NCBI GenBank assembly: GCA_963693365.1
Contig: CAVNZM010000009.1
Coordinates: 2,108,001 to 2,172,000 of the forward strand
Direction of reading: 5' to 3'
Origin: Amoebidium appalachense
Taxonomy: Eukaryota; Ichthyosporea
DNA length: 64,000 nt
Both the position numbers and the translations under genes were made by a program. Below the pieces are notes generated by a model that was not told the origin of the DNA, searched no databases, and saw only the letters and a list, made by a program, of their open reading frames with translations. This document shows, piece after piece, positions 1 to 19,942 of the stretch (positions within the stretch are counted from its first letter, which is position 1; each line of letters starts with the position of its first letter).

Positions 1-2
1 TG

Positions 3-3099
<3,097 letters not shown>

Positions 3100-3555
3100 T
3101 AATTTTTCTTTTCTCTAGTCCTCTTTTTCTGATTTTTTTCCCTTCTTTTTAGTCTTCCTTTTCTCTATTTTCTATGATTTTTTATCTTTTTCTAGTCTTC
3201 TTTTTCTCTGTTTTCTATTCATTATGGTTTATCTTCCATAGGTTACTATATAGAGTAAGCCAGTTACTATTTTCACACTGAGAACAAACTATTAGCTATT
3301 GCCTGCGCATTTTCCAACCAATCATATGCTCAGGGTAATTGCCTTTTTTTGGTAGTGTGCAGGCGCCAATCACCACCTCCTGCCATGGCTTCCGGGTCTA
3401 GTGGTCGCATCTTCATGCCACCAGTACACATTGCGGTGGAGCTATTTAAATTGGGGTCGTCTTTAATCTGACTTTATAACTTAAAATTGGTTTATGGGTT
3501 TGAACTGTATTGGTTACTCTTGGGTCTATGCGACTATGAAGTAATATGCACGAGG

Positions 3556-3578
3556 TTTTTTTTTTTCCTTTTTTTTTT

Positions 3579-3627
<49 letters not shown>
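3556..3627. repeat. T-tract running into G-tract
   Basis: About 30 T (with one CC interruption) are followed directly by 39 G (3589-3627). Confidence 0.95.
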
Positions 3628-3628
<1 letters not shown>

Positions 3629-3874
3629 GTTCACAGTATATGCTAAGACAAAATACTTGCAGTTAATTAGAAGTCAACACCGTTAATTTCTTCAGCAAAA
3701 AAGCCATAAGATGAAGACACATAGTGATTGAGATCGGGTACCAGTGTACATATGGAGTAAGGGCCGTCTCACGTTCTATTTGTTGAAGATAGATTTTGTC
3801 AGAAACTGAGAATCTGATACAAAAACGACGCCGCGCACAGGAAAGAAAGTTTATGCACTAATCAGCAACTCAAC

Positions 3875-3984
<110 letters not shown>

Positions 3985-4593
3985 CCACCACCACCGGCAC
4001 CACCAACCACATCCCTCCGCTCCCTTCCCCCTCGTGCTCTCTCTCTCTCTCCCCCCTCCCCCCCCCTCCCCCGCCTCCCGGCCCTCCATCCCTTTTTGGC
4101 ACACCGAGGTGGGGTATACAGCCCCCTCCCCCCCCCCCCCCTCCCCCCTCCCTCCCTCCCTCCCCAGGGCCTTTTTTTGAAGGCCATCCCCCCCCCCACC
4201 CCCCACCCCACCCCACCCCCCCCTTCCCCTCCTGGATGTTTTTTTCGGAGGCGGATTCTGGTTGTTTCTCCTTCTCTTTTTTTTCGGGCGGGGAAAGACT
4301 CCAAGGGAAAATAGACTTGTGGGGAGAGGGGGTGGGGGGGGGGGGGGGGGGGGGGGGTGGGAGAGGGGGAGAAGAGGCCTGGGATATGTGGGTATGACTA
4401 ATGGTCAGCATGGTGATGGGGTCATGTCAGAGGGAGAAAAACTCGTGCTGAAAAGGAAGAGATGTTTGGGCTGGGAGGTTTAGAGCTGCAGCGTGTGTGT
4501 GCGTTACGGTGTGTGTTTGTGGGTGGGTGGGTGGTGGGTGGTTGGGTGTGCACGTGTGTGTGTGGACGTGTGTGTGTGCATGTCCGTGCGCGC

Positions 4594-4596
<3 letters not shown>

Positions 4597-4677
<81 letters not shown>
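4597..4677. repeat. (GT)40 microsatellite
   Basis: An 81 bp GT dinucleotide array flanked by CG-containing alternating purine-pyrimidine sequence on both sides, so it is a candidate Z-DNA segment. Confidence 0.95.
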
Positions 4678-4681
<4 letters not shown>

Positions 4682-4998
4682 CGGGCGCGCACAAACCCAC
4701 GTGTGTGAATATGTGTCTAACATGGTGCCACGTTATAGTTTTCATAATAATATTTAGCTTTTATTTGGATCATCAGGTACTTACAACAAATGAATGAGGT
4801 GACGCAGCAAACTTTTCCCGGCGGCACCGGCCGTGGAGGGGGGGGGGAAGTTGGGCGCGGAGGGGGGGGAGGGGGTGTTACGGGAGGAGGGGGGATTGTC
4901 TTCGTGTATGTGTTTACATGTGTTGGGTTTCTTTGTGTCCACTTGTGCCTAATTGTGTGTGTGTGCGGTGATGGTGGTTGGGGGTGAGGGAGGAAGGG

Positions 4999-5031
<33 letters not shown>

Positions 5032-6786
5032 AGGCCGTGGTTGTGTTTGTGTTAGTATGCGTGAAGGGTGGTGGGTGGGTGGAAGGTGGGGAGAGGTGGG
5101 GGGGGGGGGGGGGAGGGGGGGGGGGGAGGGGGGGAAGGGGGGGGGGGGGGGGGGGGGGGGGGGCTGAGCCTACATTCGGATATTAGTTTATCTGAGTGGA
5201 AGCGTAGGGGCTCAATAGGGTTGGTTGGTTTGGGGGGGGAGGGGGGAGGGATCTGCCTCGTCTGCCAATAAGACCCCCCCGGCCCCCCGGAAATTTGGGT
5301 CGTAGGGCATGTTCTTAATTCATTCAGACAGTTGCGCATGCTGTCGTGCTCTTGATGGCCTCTACAAAGAAGAGGGGAGGAGGGGGGGGGGGGGGGGGGG
5401 GATGGGAGGGGGGAGGCTAGCTGGACCCAGGGGGCTGGGGAGGGGGAGCTTGGCACCGGGGGCAGGGGGGAGAGGGGAGGGGGGGGGCCAGTGGTGAGGG
5501 GAGGGGAGGGGGGTCACGGAAAGGGTGGGCAGGCGGGCGATCGGCGGGGAAGGGGGTGGAGGGGGAGGGGGGGGGGGGGGAGATGAACAGCATGATTTAG
5601 AGAGTTTTCGGTCTGGTCTGCCAACAAGAAAATCCCAAAATCTGGTCGTGGTGTATGTTAAAAAAAAAAAAAGAAAAAAAGAAAAAAACCGACCTGGGCT
5701 GCTGCAGCACGTTATTATTCGTTGGGATTTGTAATGACGGACGGCAAATGTGTGTGTGTTTGTGGTGTGGTGGTGGTGGTGGTGGCGGCGGGGGGTGGGG
5801 GGCTCATAGCCGAGGCCAATGGACAAAGTATTTTATAGGAGTCTGGAGAATGATATTATAGAGTCTCATACCGTTTATAAATCTGTAAGCAGGCTTCAAC
5901 ACTTCAGAGGTCCTTTTTGTTGCGAAATATGCCGCGGCATTTAACATTATTGACCAGCAATTGTCCGTCCCCGGGGCTCTGGTTCGCCAAGAAGAAAACC
6001 AAGCTGTTATGAAGGCTTCATGCTGAAAAATAGCCTTATAATTGACTCAACACTCATTAAAAATGCAGCATAGAATAGCATAGGAACATTACGCTGGGCC
6101 ATCAACTATTACGACAAAGTTTGGAGCACGCAGGCCTAAAACATGGACTGGTGCACTTTGAATGCAGTTAGTTAAAATTGTTGTTCCAGCTGCGTTGTCC
6201 TGATAGTATCATGATAACGATGAATATTGCGGGCGGGATGTGAAAATTCATCAGGGTTTTATCAAAGACCGGAAACCGTTCGTTGTTGATTGCCTATGAC
6301 TATGTTGGTGACAGACATTAGTAACTGAGTTGGAGCAGAGAAGGATTGAGCTCGGCAAGCAAAAAATCCATGCGCATGCAACCACAAGTGTATAGGATCG
6401 GAAAGTTTTTTTTGGCACGTGTACATGTGTTTCGGGGATAGGAAGAAGGGTGGGGTAGGAGTGGGGGTGGGGGGTGGAGGAGGGGGGGGGGGGGGGGGGG
6501 GGAAGGGGGGATCACACCAACTATCAGACGCACGCACGGCTGAACCTTGTAAGTACACGCACAACTTCTTAGCGGCTGCTAAGGCTATTACTAGGCTACT
6601 ATTTGGGCAGTCTATGGTTCAGAAACAGCAGTTACTAGTGCTGTGTTGGGCAGTATGGGCTGAAGCGTTGTATTACAAGCGGTATGAGTTTCCCAGGGAT
6701 ATCGATTTAGGAGGTCCGCCCCTACGCCCGCACTTCCACAATACCAACACAGCTGAGATGATGGTGCGAAAAATTGGTCTGTGTCT

Positions 6787-6830
6787 GAGTGAGTGAGTGA
6801 GTGAGTGAGTGAGTGAGTGAGTGAGTGAGT
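6787..6830. repeat. (GAGT)11 tetranucleotide repeat
   Basis: Eleven perfect GAGT units, followed at once by a GT array. This is the only long GAGT tetranucleotide array seen on this strand. Confidence 0.95.
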
Positions 6831-6903
6831 GTGTGTGTGTGTGTGTGTTTGTGTGTGTACATGTGTCACACTTATGATGCGTGTGCGCTCGAGCGCGTGT
6901 GCG

Positions 6904-6943
<40 letters not shown>

Positions 6944-6957
6944 TGTGTGTGTGTGAC

Positions 6958-7010
<53 letters not shown>

Positions 7011-7192
7011 CGCGACACTGTGTGTGTCTGTCTGTGTGTGTGTGCGTGTTGTGTGTGTGCACTTGCTATGTGTGTGCGTGGCACTGTGGATACGTAGGGG
7101 GGGGAAGGGGGGCCGTCAGGCTCGGCTTTCTTCCGCACCGGGGGCACTGGGTTGGCTAGGCTTCGTGTGTGTGTACATGTGTGCGTGCGTGC

Positions 7193-7233
<41 letters not shown>

Positions 7234-7266
7234 CGTGTGCCTGTGCATGCGTGTGTGTGTGCTTGT

Positions 7267-7280
<14 letters not shown>

Positions 7281-7347
<67 letters not shown>
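7281..7347. repeat. Poly-G tract, 67 G
   Basis: An uninterrupted G run directly following a (GT)n tract. It has strong G-quadruplex potential on the + strand. Confidence 0.95.
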
Positions 7348-7348
<1 letters not shown>

Positions 7349-7500
7349 GGCGGGAGCTGAAAGTTGAAGGTGGGTGAGAAAACGGACGAGGGGAGATGTA
7401 TGTGTATGCTTCCTGGATTCGTTCTCTGCCTTTTGGGAACTGGAGGTGTGTGTGCATGTATTACTGGAAGATCAGGCATGCGGGGTGGGGGTTTGGGAGT

Positions 7501-7539
<39 letters not shown>

Positions 7540-7762
7540 TGTGTGTCTGTGTCTGTGTGTCGGGTGTGTGTGTGTGTCACGTGTGTGTGTGTGTGTGCAT
7601 GGTCAATGCGCGTGTGCGTGCGTGTGTGTGGCACTGTGTGTGTTTGTGTGTGCACATGTGTGTGTGTGCGTGTGTGTGTTTGTGTGTTGTGTGTCTTCCA
7701 TGTGCGCGCGTGTAATGCGGTTTACTATGTGTGTGTGTGTGTGCAGTGTGTATGTGTGTGTG

Positions 7763-7800
<38 letters not shown>

Positions 7801-7816
7801 TGTGTGTATCCTTATA

Positions 7817-7819
<3 letters not shown>

Positions 7820-7880
<61 letters not shown>
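7820..7880. repeat. (GT)30 microsatellite within a GT-rich block
   Basis: Perfect GT array. The surrounding 7540-7975 is imperfect GT/GC alternating sequence. Confidence 0.93.
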
Positions 7881-7884
<4 letters not shown>

Positions 7885-7899
7885 TGTGTGCGTGTGTGC

Positions 7900-7934
<35 letters not shown>

Positions 7935-9063
7935 GTGTGTGTGTGCGCGCGCGCGCGTGTGCGCATGTGTCTGTCCCCGTGTGCACTTGCTTGGTGTGCG
8001 TGTTGTGCACGTGAGTGGGGGAGGGGGGAAAGGGGGAGGGATGGAGGGATGGGGAGGAGGAGAAGGGTTGGCGTGGGACGGCCGGGGCCCGTGGGGGTAA
8101 CGTTGCTATCTAATGCCATTAAATTTGATCAAAGCTGGCTTGGGCCGGGTCCGCCCGGCTTTCGCCGTACGGGGCTTACCTGTTATTTATTTATTTGTGT
8201 GTGGTAGGTAGTTGGAATAAAAAAGATGCAGGTGTATATGCTCTGGGTACAGCTGTGGCCAATGCCCGCTGGGGCCTCCCCCTGTGCAGCCTGCGGAGAC
8301 ACTTTAGAAAAAAAGAAAAAAACTTTGCGGTTGCACTTTTTTCCGCCGCATTGATCGATCATGAAAGGATCAGCATGGTGCGCACTGCCGCTGCGCAGAA
8401 GGTGCTAGATTTGGCTCGATTCTTATTGGTGCACTCTTCGCGCCAACTTGCCAAGGCAAATAGTGAAACCAATCAAAAGTGGCTAAGGGTTTACGAAAAA
8501 AGCGGCTAAAAATCCGCTAAAAGCCGGTGCGCCGGCGGAGGGCTGCCTGGACCAAGGGCAGACCCCCAATGTGCAGTGGCTCAAGAATTTTGACGCTTAC
8601 TAGTATACCTATATTACAACAAAGCGCTAGCTATTGATGAACTCGTATAAGACTTTAAAGGGAAAAGATGTATAGAGTCTGGTGGCTGGCAGCCATCTCC
8701 AAAGTTGACAAAGTTACGTAAGCCTCACCTCACAGGCTCACACTAAATAGCCCTATCATATGGGAGGTCTCCGTAGGTTTGGGATTCTTTGATTACATAC
8801 TTTTTAAGATCGCAAAACAAACTGAAGTGATCAATCGTGTTAGAAATCGAGTGGCGTGCGAGAGTATGTTATTCTGAGCTTTATGTACCGTACCGTAGGC
8901 TTCCAAATTATTTGGATATTATAGGCGTCTGTCAAATAAATTTCTTAATTTTATTCCATGATATAGAAGTATATATAGGCCACATATGTGTCTAAATATT
9001 GCACACGGCCCCGATTCGGATACCGCGGCCGGTATGTATCATGTGTTATGGCATTGCTACTAA

Positions 9064-9205
9064 CGTAGGGCTACCTTTCCGTAAAACGGTTTTTTGCAGT
9101 TTCCTTATATGGGCAATCCGATCGAACCGGATTCGATCTGGACCAATCATAAATATCCGTGGACAAAGTTTTCCTCTACTACACGTAGGGCTACCTTTCC
9201 CGTAA
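9064..9205 (+). repeat. Pair of short direct repeats 120 bp apart
   Basis: The motif CGTAGGGCTACCTTTCC, followed by GTAA, occurs at 9064 and again at 9184 (with one extra C). An inverted repeat around CCGATCGAACCGGATTCGATC lies between the copies at about 9118-9138. Confidence 0.8.
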
Positions 9206-9602
9206 CAACTTGAATATGTATAACCAAAAGTGAGTACGCGGTGGCCCTTTTTCCGATTCTCCAACTTGTAAATAAAATAATCCGAGAGTAACAAATTATT
9301 GTACCTTCTCACTCCGATACCTGTGATATCTCGATTGCTTCTATTTTGCATAGAGCCGCATCACTAAACTTTACAAAGCATTATAACTTGCATATCTTTC
9401 CGTTGAATAAATCCAGTCAAAAGAAAAAAAAAAACTAAGTTAGCACTATGCATAAAACCCAGGCTATGGGAGTTTAGGAGGAGGTCAAAGCTGTAACTGT
9501 TATCAATAGTGTCAAGCTCCGCCAATCAAATGTCTGAAGTCATCTAAACGATCTTGACGTCATGTGCTTGAAGCCAATCAAAAGTTCCCGTGCTTTCCAA
9601 TC
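9143..9602 (+). promoter_or_regulatory. CCAAT motifs upstream of the zinc-finger gene
   Basis: CCAATC occurs at about 9143, 9522, 9573 and 9597, the last three within 80 bp and about 740-815 bp before the ATG at 10337. CCAAT boxes bind NF-Y in many eukaryotes. Function here is inferred only from clustering. Confidence 0.3.
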
Positions 9603-10336
9603 AACCTCGTACGTTAGAAAGCTTACATATGTCCGTCATTCGAAGAAATCAATATACACTTATTTGTAAAGTGGTGAAAACGTGTAGAAAAATGAAAATA
9701 AATACATAAACAAATATAAAGTGCTTCTTCATCCAATATATTAGGATTAAACAGCAATGTCGACATACCAGCCCAATTTAGGCCTGCCATATATGGTAAG
9801 TTCGCGACATTTTTGGGGGGAATCCCCCAGGAATTCCGGTGCCTCGTTCTTCAGTCATTTCACTCCGACTAAAAGGGTATCAGTAGTTCAGTTTACATCA
9901 TCTGCGTTCGCCATCCACACTCAAACTTCTGAAGAAACAGACACTTAATACTAATAGTAGACAAACCGAGCAACTATCTACATAACACATAGTAAAAACC
10001 TTGTTTTGCTATAGTTGACTTTCCAGTGTGAAGCACTAGCCTAATAATAGTTTACAAGTTTATCTTGACTCGTTCCTACAAAGCTTTCCTTGTTCAGCCT
10101 ACCCTAGTGAGGCTGTTGTTTGCTGTTAGGCAGTCCAGACCTTCGCTTTTTCGGCTTACACCATCAAATCATACTCGCATGAAACGAAAGAGTTTGAAAG
10201 GCTAGAACTCTTATTCGCACCCATTCGTCAGCTCGGTTGCAGGACTGAAGCTTGGTGTCATTAACATCTCCTACCTTCAGATTGCGCTTATGAATCACAC
10301 TGCCTCTAGCTCTCTTGGCAGCACAGAATCCAAAGC

Positions 10337-11149
10337 ATGGAAATCCATTTCCCGTTAGGAATGAACTCTGATTCTAAGTCGTGGTACACCCATCTTGGCC
10401 AAGGGGGCTGCCCACCTCCACACACATCTCCACATGCAGACCATGTTGACGATTTCTTGGACCCAAACGTAGTGGAGGATGTCTTAAAACAAGCAGAAAG
10501 CATTGACTGGGCTTCACTCTCTGATTTTCTCCCTGTGGACTTGACCTCACTGCAGAACTTCGAAGCTAGCGACTTGGCCTTTATCCCCACAACCCCACCG
10601 GTGCCACGCTTTGAGAGGCACACAACAACCTACGGCTCTACGTTGCCTGTACCTGAAGTACCTCTTGACCCCTTCTCGACAATCGATGGACCCAAGTGGT
10701 CTCCTGACCAGATCCTCGCCAACAACTGCAATGCCCCAAATACACTGCGACGACACAGCTCACTTGACTCGCTTGATTCTGAACGCTCATCTGACCCACG
10801 TTCATTCGCCAACGCTACGGGTGATGATTCGGCAAGTGATGGGGCTGGGAAGATGACCACCAGCTCTCAGTGCACTAATAGTCCTGGTAGGGATGGGCAT
10901 GGAGGCAAACGCACACGGTCAATACCCGACATCACGAAGAAGCCAAGGAGGAGGAGAGATGACCTCGTGCGCACGTACTTCTGCTTCATGCCTGGGTGTG
11001 ACCGGAGCTATTGTGAATGGCGCAGCCTTCAGTACCACCTGTCCTTCAATCACGAGTTGAAGATCAACAAGACACATTACCAGATGTTGTGCCCAAAAGG
11101 CCGGCTCGAGAATGGCAGCAGGACAAATGCTTTTGGTGGTGCAAAGTGA
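10337..11149 (+). CDS. Single C2H2 zinc-finger protein (270 aa), probable transcription factor
   Basis: Intronless frame from ATG 10337 to the TGA at 11147-11149. Met9 is an alternative start. A C-terminal C2H2 finger has ligands Cys216, Cys221, His234 and His239 (C-x4-C-x12-H-x4-H), with a conserved EWRSLQ helix start. It is preceded by a basic block KKPRRRR (201-207) that looks like a nuclear localisation signal. Residues 34-80 are acidic and hydrophobic, like an activation segment, and 135-190 are Ser-rich and low complexity. The finger is strikingly similar to that of the protein at 37528-38448 on the opposite strand, so the two are paralogues. A lone finger suggests weak or assisted DNA binding, or RNA/protein binding. 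Target genes are unknown. Confidence 0.85.
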   Translation: MEIHFPLGMNSDSKSWYTHLGQGGCPPPHTSPHADHVDDFLDPNVVEDVLKQAESIDWASLSDFLPVDLTSLQNFEASDLAFIPTTPPVPRFERHTTTYGSTLPVPEVPLDPFSTIDGPKWSPDQILANNCNAPNTLRRHSSLDSLDSERSSDPRSFANATGDDSASDGAGKMTTSSQCTNSPGRDGHGGKRTRSIPDITKKPRRRRDDLVRTYFCFMPGCDRSYCEWRSLQYHLSFNHELKINKTHYQMLCPKGRLENGSRTNAFGGAK

Positions 11150-12480
11150 AGCTTGGTGCCGGTGTAGTGAACAGTGGAGGAGTTGTATGGAAGAAGATCT
11201 GCCCTGTCAGTTTCCAAGGTGCCTTTCACCTTCTCTGAAGGCTCTCGTGCTAGTTGGTTTGATTATGCAATTTCTTATCAAGTTTTTCCTGCTGTGGTTA
11301 TTCTTTTCCTTTCGTTCAACATGTCATGTGCCGTGCGCGGAGGAAGCTTTTTTCTATTGTACCTTCTAAGCCATGTAGTGTACGTGCTTGATTATGGTCT
11401 TCAGACTGCTGGAAAGTCTGTTTGTTATGTGCTTGATCATAATTCAAGCAGTTTCCGTTTTTACCTGCTGAGAGTACTTAGCTTTTTCCTCTGTTGAAAT
11501 TCCAGAGAGAAAAAAACCAGCCCTTCCATCATTATTGTGTATAATTAGGTCAGTGAAGGGAGTTAATGGTATTGTCAGCGGGTCTGGCATGTTCGGATGC
11601 ATATGTTCGACTGATATGGCCACCTGGACTAGCCAAAAATGAAAATCAAAAAGAAATGACGCAAAAACTGTTATAATTAGTTATAATTATTCCGAGGAAT
11701 CATCCCCGGGTGTCCACCCCAAGCACATACAAAAACACAATCACTGGTACATGCTTGCTCTCTCAGTGTTCACACGTAAGCACAAAAACGTGACACCGCA
11801 TGATGTCCCAATGATCACAAATTCACACATACAACACACACGCACACACGCACTGAACACACACAACAATACATGGTATACACCGTGACACACCCTCGGA
11901 GAGGGGGACACATTCATGCACACCACATGTGCACGAACACACAAAAACGACCAGCTGGCTTACACACAAACACACATGCGCACACGCACATGGGCACACG
12001 CACACGCGCACACACACACAAATATACACCAAACACACACAAACACATGCACGCACACGCACACACACCAAAAACACACACATACACGCGACACACGTAT
12101 AGAGAAGAACAGTCGCACACACCACATGTGCACAACACAACACGCACAAAAACGACCACCTGACTTACACACATCACACACGCGTGCACCCATGTGCACA
12201 TGTGCACACACATGCGCACACAGTCACACGTGACACACACGCACATACACATAAACAGTCACACACACACACACACAAACCGTGACATATCCTTAACATC
12301 CGCCCGACACATTCACACACGCACACACACACACAAACAAACAAATACACACACACAAACAGGCACACAACCCGCTACACCGTGACACACACACACGTGC
12401 CCAAAAGCACACACACGACAAACACAGGCACATGCACCATAGCACATGCTATCACATGCGCACACACACACACACACACG

Positions 12481-12549
<69 letters not shown>

Positions 12550-13435
12550 AACACACACATTACACAGACAAACAGTCACACACACACACACACATACACA
12601 CATGCACAAGCAAGTTCAAAACTTCTATTGAATTTACTCTGCTTTAGCACCGCTCAGCTTCAACCACGAGCACGACTGAACACACCTACATTATAGCCAC
12701 TGCATCACTTGAGGTGTTTGAAACATTCGTCCTCCTGATTCTGATTACCCCTTGCCAGGCACTGTGCATTTCAAGCATGGGGTTATCTTTTTTGCGTTGA
12801 TGCACATGCACCACTAATGACCAAATATGTGCAACGTTCGTGTGCACAGAAGATACCCCACCCCTCCCCCCCCCCCTCCCCCCCTGCCCCCCTCCTCCCC
12901 CCCCCCCCTCCCTTCCGAGCATCCGAAGGTGCGAGCCTCTCAAAAAACCAATACGGGCCCTAACCGCCCCATTACCCTCCTCCCCCCTCCGCATCCCCGC
13001 CTTCCCCCTTCCCCCCATAATTTTCAGCTGTCCAAATCCCCCCTTCCCCCCCGAGGCTCCCCCTCCTCCCCCTCACACTTCCCTCCCACCCCCCTCCTCT
13101 CCCCCCCCACCTCCCTCGGCCCCCCCTCCCCCTTCTTCCCTCACCCATCCACCCACCCGCCCACCCACCCATCCAACCCTACTTTCCCCTAGGAGCTCTG
13201 CTTAGGACAGTTTTTTTTTTTTTTTTTTTTTTTTCCCACCCCAAAGTTTTGCAAGTCACACGGGATTACGTAATCGTCAGATCTCACGGCTCACACAAAT
13301 TTACCAGTTCAAAGTGCTGTGTTACTCGGTCACACCCACACTCACGGTGACTTTGCTGATAACTTTTTGACATTTCAAGTGGATGGTGGCGTGACATTTG
13401 ACAGGAAACTATACGTGATAGCAGAGGGAATAAGA
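11150..13435. other. Spacer with CA-rich block
   Basis: 11150-11720 is unique T-rich sequence, probably the 3' UTR of the zinc-finger gene. 11730-12620 is a CA-rich block with imperfect CACA/CACG motifs. 12860-13190 is C-rich. A run of 24 T lies at 13211-13234. No coding exon was recognised. Confidence 0.75.
12493..12547. repeat. (CA)27 microsatellite
   Basis: Perfect CA array, preceded by a short GC alternating stretch. Confidence 0.93.
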
Positions 13436-16756
<3,321 letters not shown>

Positions 16757-17169
16757 ATTTCATCAGGATCGAATTTATGTTGTGGTTTTTGGGTATTGGG
16801 AAAGAGTGTGAGTGGTAGGAATGTCATGTTTTGTGGATTTGAATGTCTCTAATCACGTGTAGCGCTCTTAGACTTTATTGTTAAATTAAGTGTGGAACCT
16901 GCTGATCTTTTTAGTATCACCTGTACATTTTTCCGAATGTCGCCGTCAATTCACCTTGTGTGGTGAATAATGCATTTGGTTCTCACTTATATACTTGTAG
17001 ACTTGTATATTAAACATTGATCTTTGGTCTACTGCACAACCTCTTCATTTCTCCCCACCATTATTAACAATAGGTGTTTCCCTAAATGTATTACTGTAGT
17101 AATACATTTGTACTAGTTAAGTAATAGGAACTGACAAAAACTTTTTTTTTTTTTTTTTTGCCTTTTAAA

Positions 17170-17211
<42 letters not shown>

Positions 17212-17368
17212 TGCTGAATGGGCAACGTTCAGATTGTCCCGGTATTGGCTGTAAGGCACTTCGTTTTTTAAAATGGGCATAGAGACTATGTCTGTGTCAC
17301 AGTGTGTGCGTGCGCAGGCGTGCTGTGTGATGCGTGCTTGAGTGCTTGGTGTGTGCCAACTCCCCCCA

Positions 17369-17403
<35 letters not shown>

Positions 17404-18260
17404 TTCCCTCTCCCTCCCCACCCCCCACCTCCCTATGTGCGCACGCGCGAGCTCGCCCACCCTCACGCACGCACGCACACACACACACCCGTGTGCGCGC
17501 GCACACACACAGTGTGACACAAGAACGTCCACATTCCAACCAAGTCCCCCCCCCCCCCCCCCCCCCCGATCCCTCCGCAGTCCCACAAACAAATACTTTA
17601 AGTCACCAAAAGTGAAACAGAGCCCTCTTACCCTTTCTTCATGAGGAATGAACCCTCTTCCTAAACATCCGTTACTGTATTGGTTGTCCAGATATACTGG
17701 GTCGCTCAAGACAGACAAAACTTAATGTAGATCTACACTTGCCATGTGTGTGATCTCTATCGGGGGCGGGTTGCCCAGTATGCTATTCATGAGCAACGAC
17801 ATTTTGAGATAGGTACGTACAACGGAAGCCCTAGGTATAGCGAGATCCAAGTCGCTCTACATCATGACCGCAAATCCAAAAAATAAGTTTTTGTCAATAG
17901 ATGATCATATGCAGCTGGGTCCGGATTGGGCATGCATCATTCGAATTCTAGAACCTGCAATAATATTTAGCGGGAACGATGCAGCAGTATTATGCAATTG
18001 AGGCTTGCACGGTCAGCCTGCACACACACGTACTGTATACCTTGGCTTTTAACGTGTTTTATTTTTTATTTTATTTTATTTTTTTTTGGGGGGGGGGGGG
18101 GGGAGGGGAGGGGGGGGAAGGGGGGAGGGGGGGGGGGGGGGGGGGGGGCAAGGACACTGATAGATGTTGAGGCGAATTGCAGGCAATGGAGAGACGACAG
18201 GAAAGACTCTGAGAAGGGAGTAAGGAAAAGGGGCAGGTTTGGGGGGGGGGAGGGAGGGAG

Positions 18261-18309
<49 letters not shown>

Positions 18310-18465
18310 TAGGGGGGTCTGTTTTATCAAGCCCTTGTACATGTACGGAGAAGCAAGAGCCTCCTGCTGCAAGACGATGAACATGCATTGTTGAGGATAG
18401 CTCTTCCCCTCCCCTTACAACCTTCCCCCCCTCCCCGGATCTTCCTTCTCCCCCCCCCCCCCCCC

Positions 18466-18515
<50 letters not shown>

Positions 18516-19039
18516 TCTCCCCCTCCCCTCCCCTCCCCCCCCAAAAAAGAAAAATCCCTGGCTTTCCGGCCACCAAATAAAGTCCCTCCACAAGTGCCGG
18601 CCCATACCCCCTCCTTCCCGCCTCCCCCTCCCCCCCCCCTCCCCCCCCGGTGCCCCACCCCTTTTCTTCCCCGCTCCTGTGCGTGTGAACGAATACGGCC
18701 TCTAATGACTTTGACGTAACACAAAACACGTGCACAAGTAGTGCATGTACACATAGAATCAACAAATCGACATGTACACATAGAATCAATCAATCAATTT
18801 CTAGGCTTAAAATGCACTGTTTTGCATGACCCAATGGCACGTGCAGAAATGCATGAAGAAGGAATGGTGTGTGCATTCCATTGAGGTATTGGGGGCGATT
18901 CACATCGAAAAATTTTCCCGTTGAAACTGGGTGGGGCACGTGGTCACAATCCAACAGCATCAGCCAACAGCTACAGGGTGAGGGATTTCTGGTGTGCGTC
19001 TATGTTGTGTGTGTGCGTGTGCGCGTGCGTGTGTGCTCC

Positions 19040-19077
<38 letters not shown>

Positions 19078-19134
19078 TGTGTGTGTGTGCGCGCGAGCGC
19101 GCATGCGCACGTGTGCGTGTGTGTGTGTGTGTGT

Positions 19135-19180
<46 letters not shown>

Positions 19181-19349
19181 TGTAGAGGGGAAATAGAAGG
19201 GAAACAGATGACAGAGAGTGATAAATAATAATAATCGGGCTGGTTGACCATATATTTATAGATTATACCGTGTACAAGCAGTGTAATAAGAACCAGTGAG
19301 CTTACAAGGGTGCTCTGCCAACGTTAGTCTGTCTCTCTCTCTCTCCCTG

Positions 19350-19384
<35 letters not shown>

Positions 19385-19727
19385 CACACTAATATAGGCA
19401 CGCACACACGCACGTGCATGCGCGCGCACACACACACAGACATACACACACGCGCGCGCGTGTGCGCGCGCGCACACACACACACACACGCACACGCACA
19501 CCACTGACTAATGTTCCCACACACCATTGCAATTGATATTCCCACATACAGGACCATCGACCGGCACATTTGATATGTGCTGACGAATTTACATGCTCCC
19601 CCCTTACCCCCCCCCCCCCTCCCCCTCTCGCGCCCGCTTCCCCCCAGCCCTGAACCTTCCCCCTTAAGTCCTGGGGCCTTTTTCTGGGGTGGTGTGGGAG
19701 GTGCGTGTTACAGAGAGGGAGGGGGGG

Positions 19728-19803
<76 letters not shown>

Positions 19804-19910
19804 TGTGTGTGTGTGTGGTGTGTGTGGGCTAGGGGGAAGGGGGGGGAGGAGGGGAGCAAGGGCAGCCCTGCGGCCAGGGGGGCGGGGTTCGGGACAGGGG
19901 GGGACTCCGG

Positions 19911-19942
<32 letters not shown>

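Larger units (their letters stand above)
8187..10336. other. Unique AT-rich spacer upstream of the first zinc-finger gene
   Basis: Composition returns to normal. No confident gene was found. An open frame at 8195-8509 lacks a sensible ATG and recognisable motifs. A short direct repeat (9064/9184) and CCAAT motifs are annotated separately. 9620-10336 probably contains the promoter and 5' leader of the zinc-finger gene, but I see no distinctive core promoter element. Confidence 0.6.

Noticed and set aside
8195-8509. 104-codon open frame on +
   Set aside because: Starts at a non-ATG codon in a GT tract, with no motif or splice partner.
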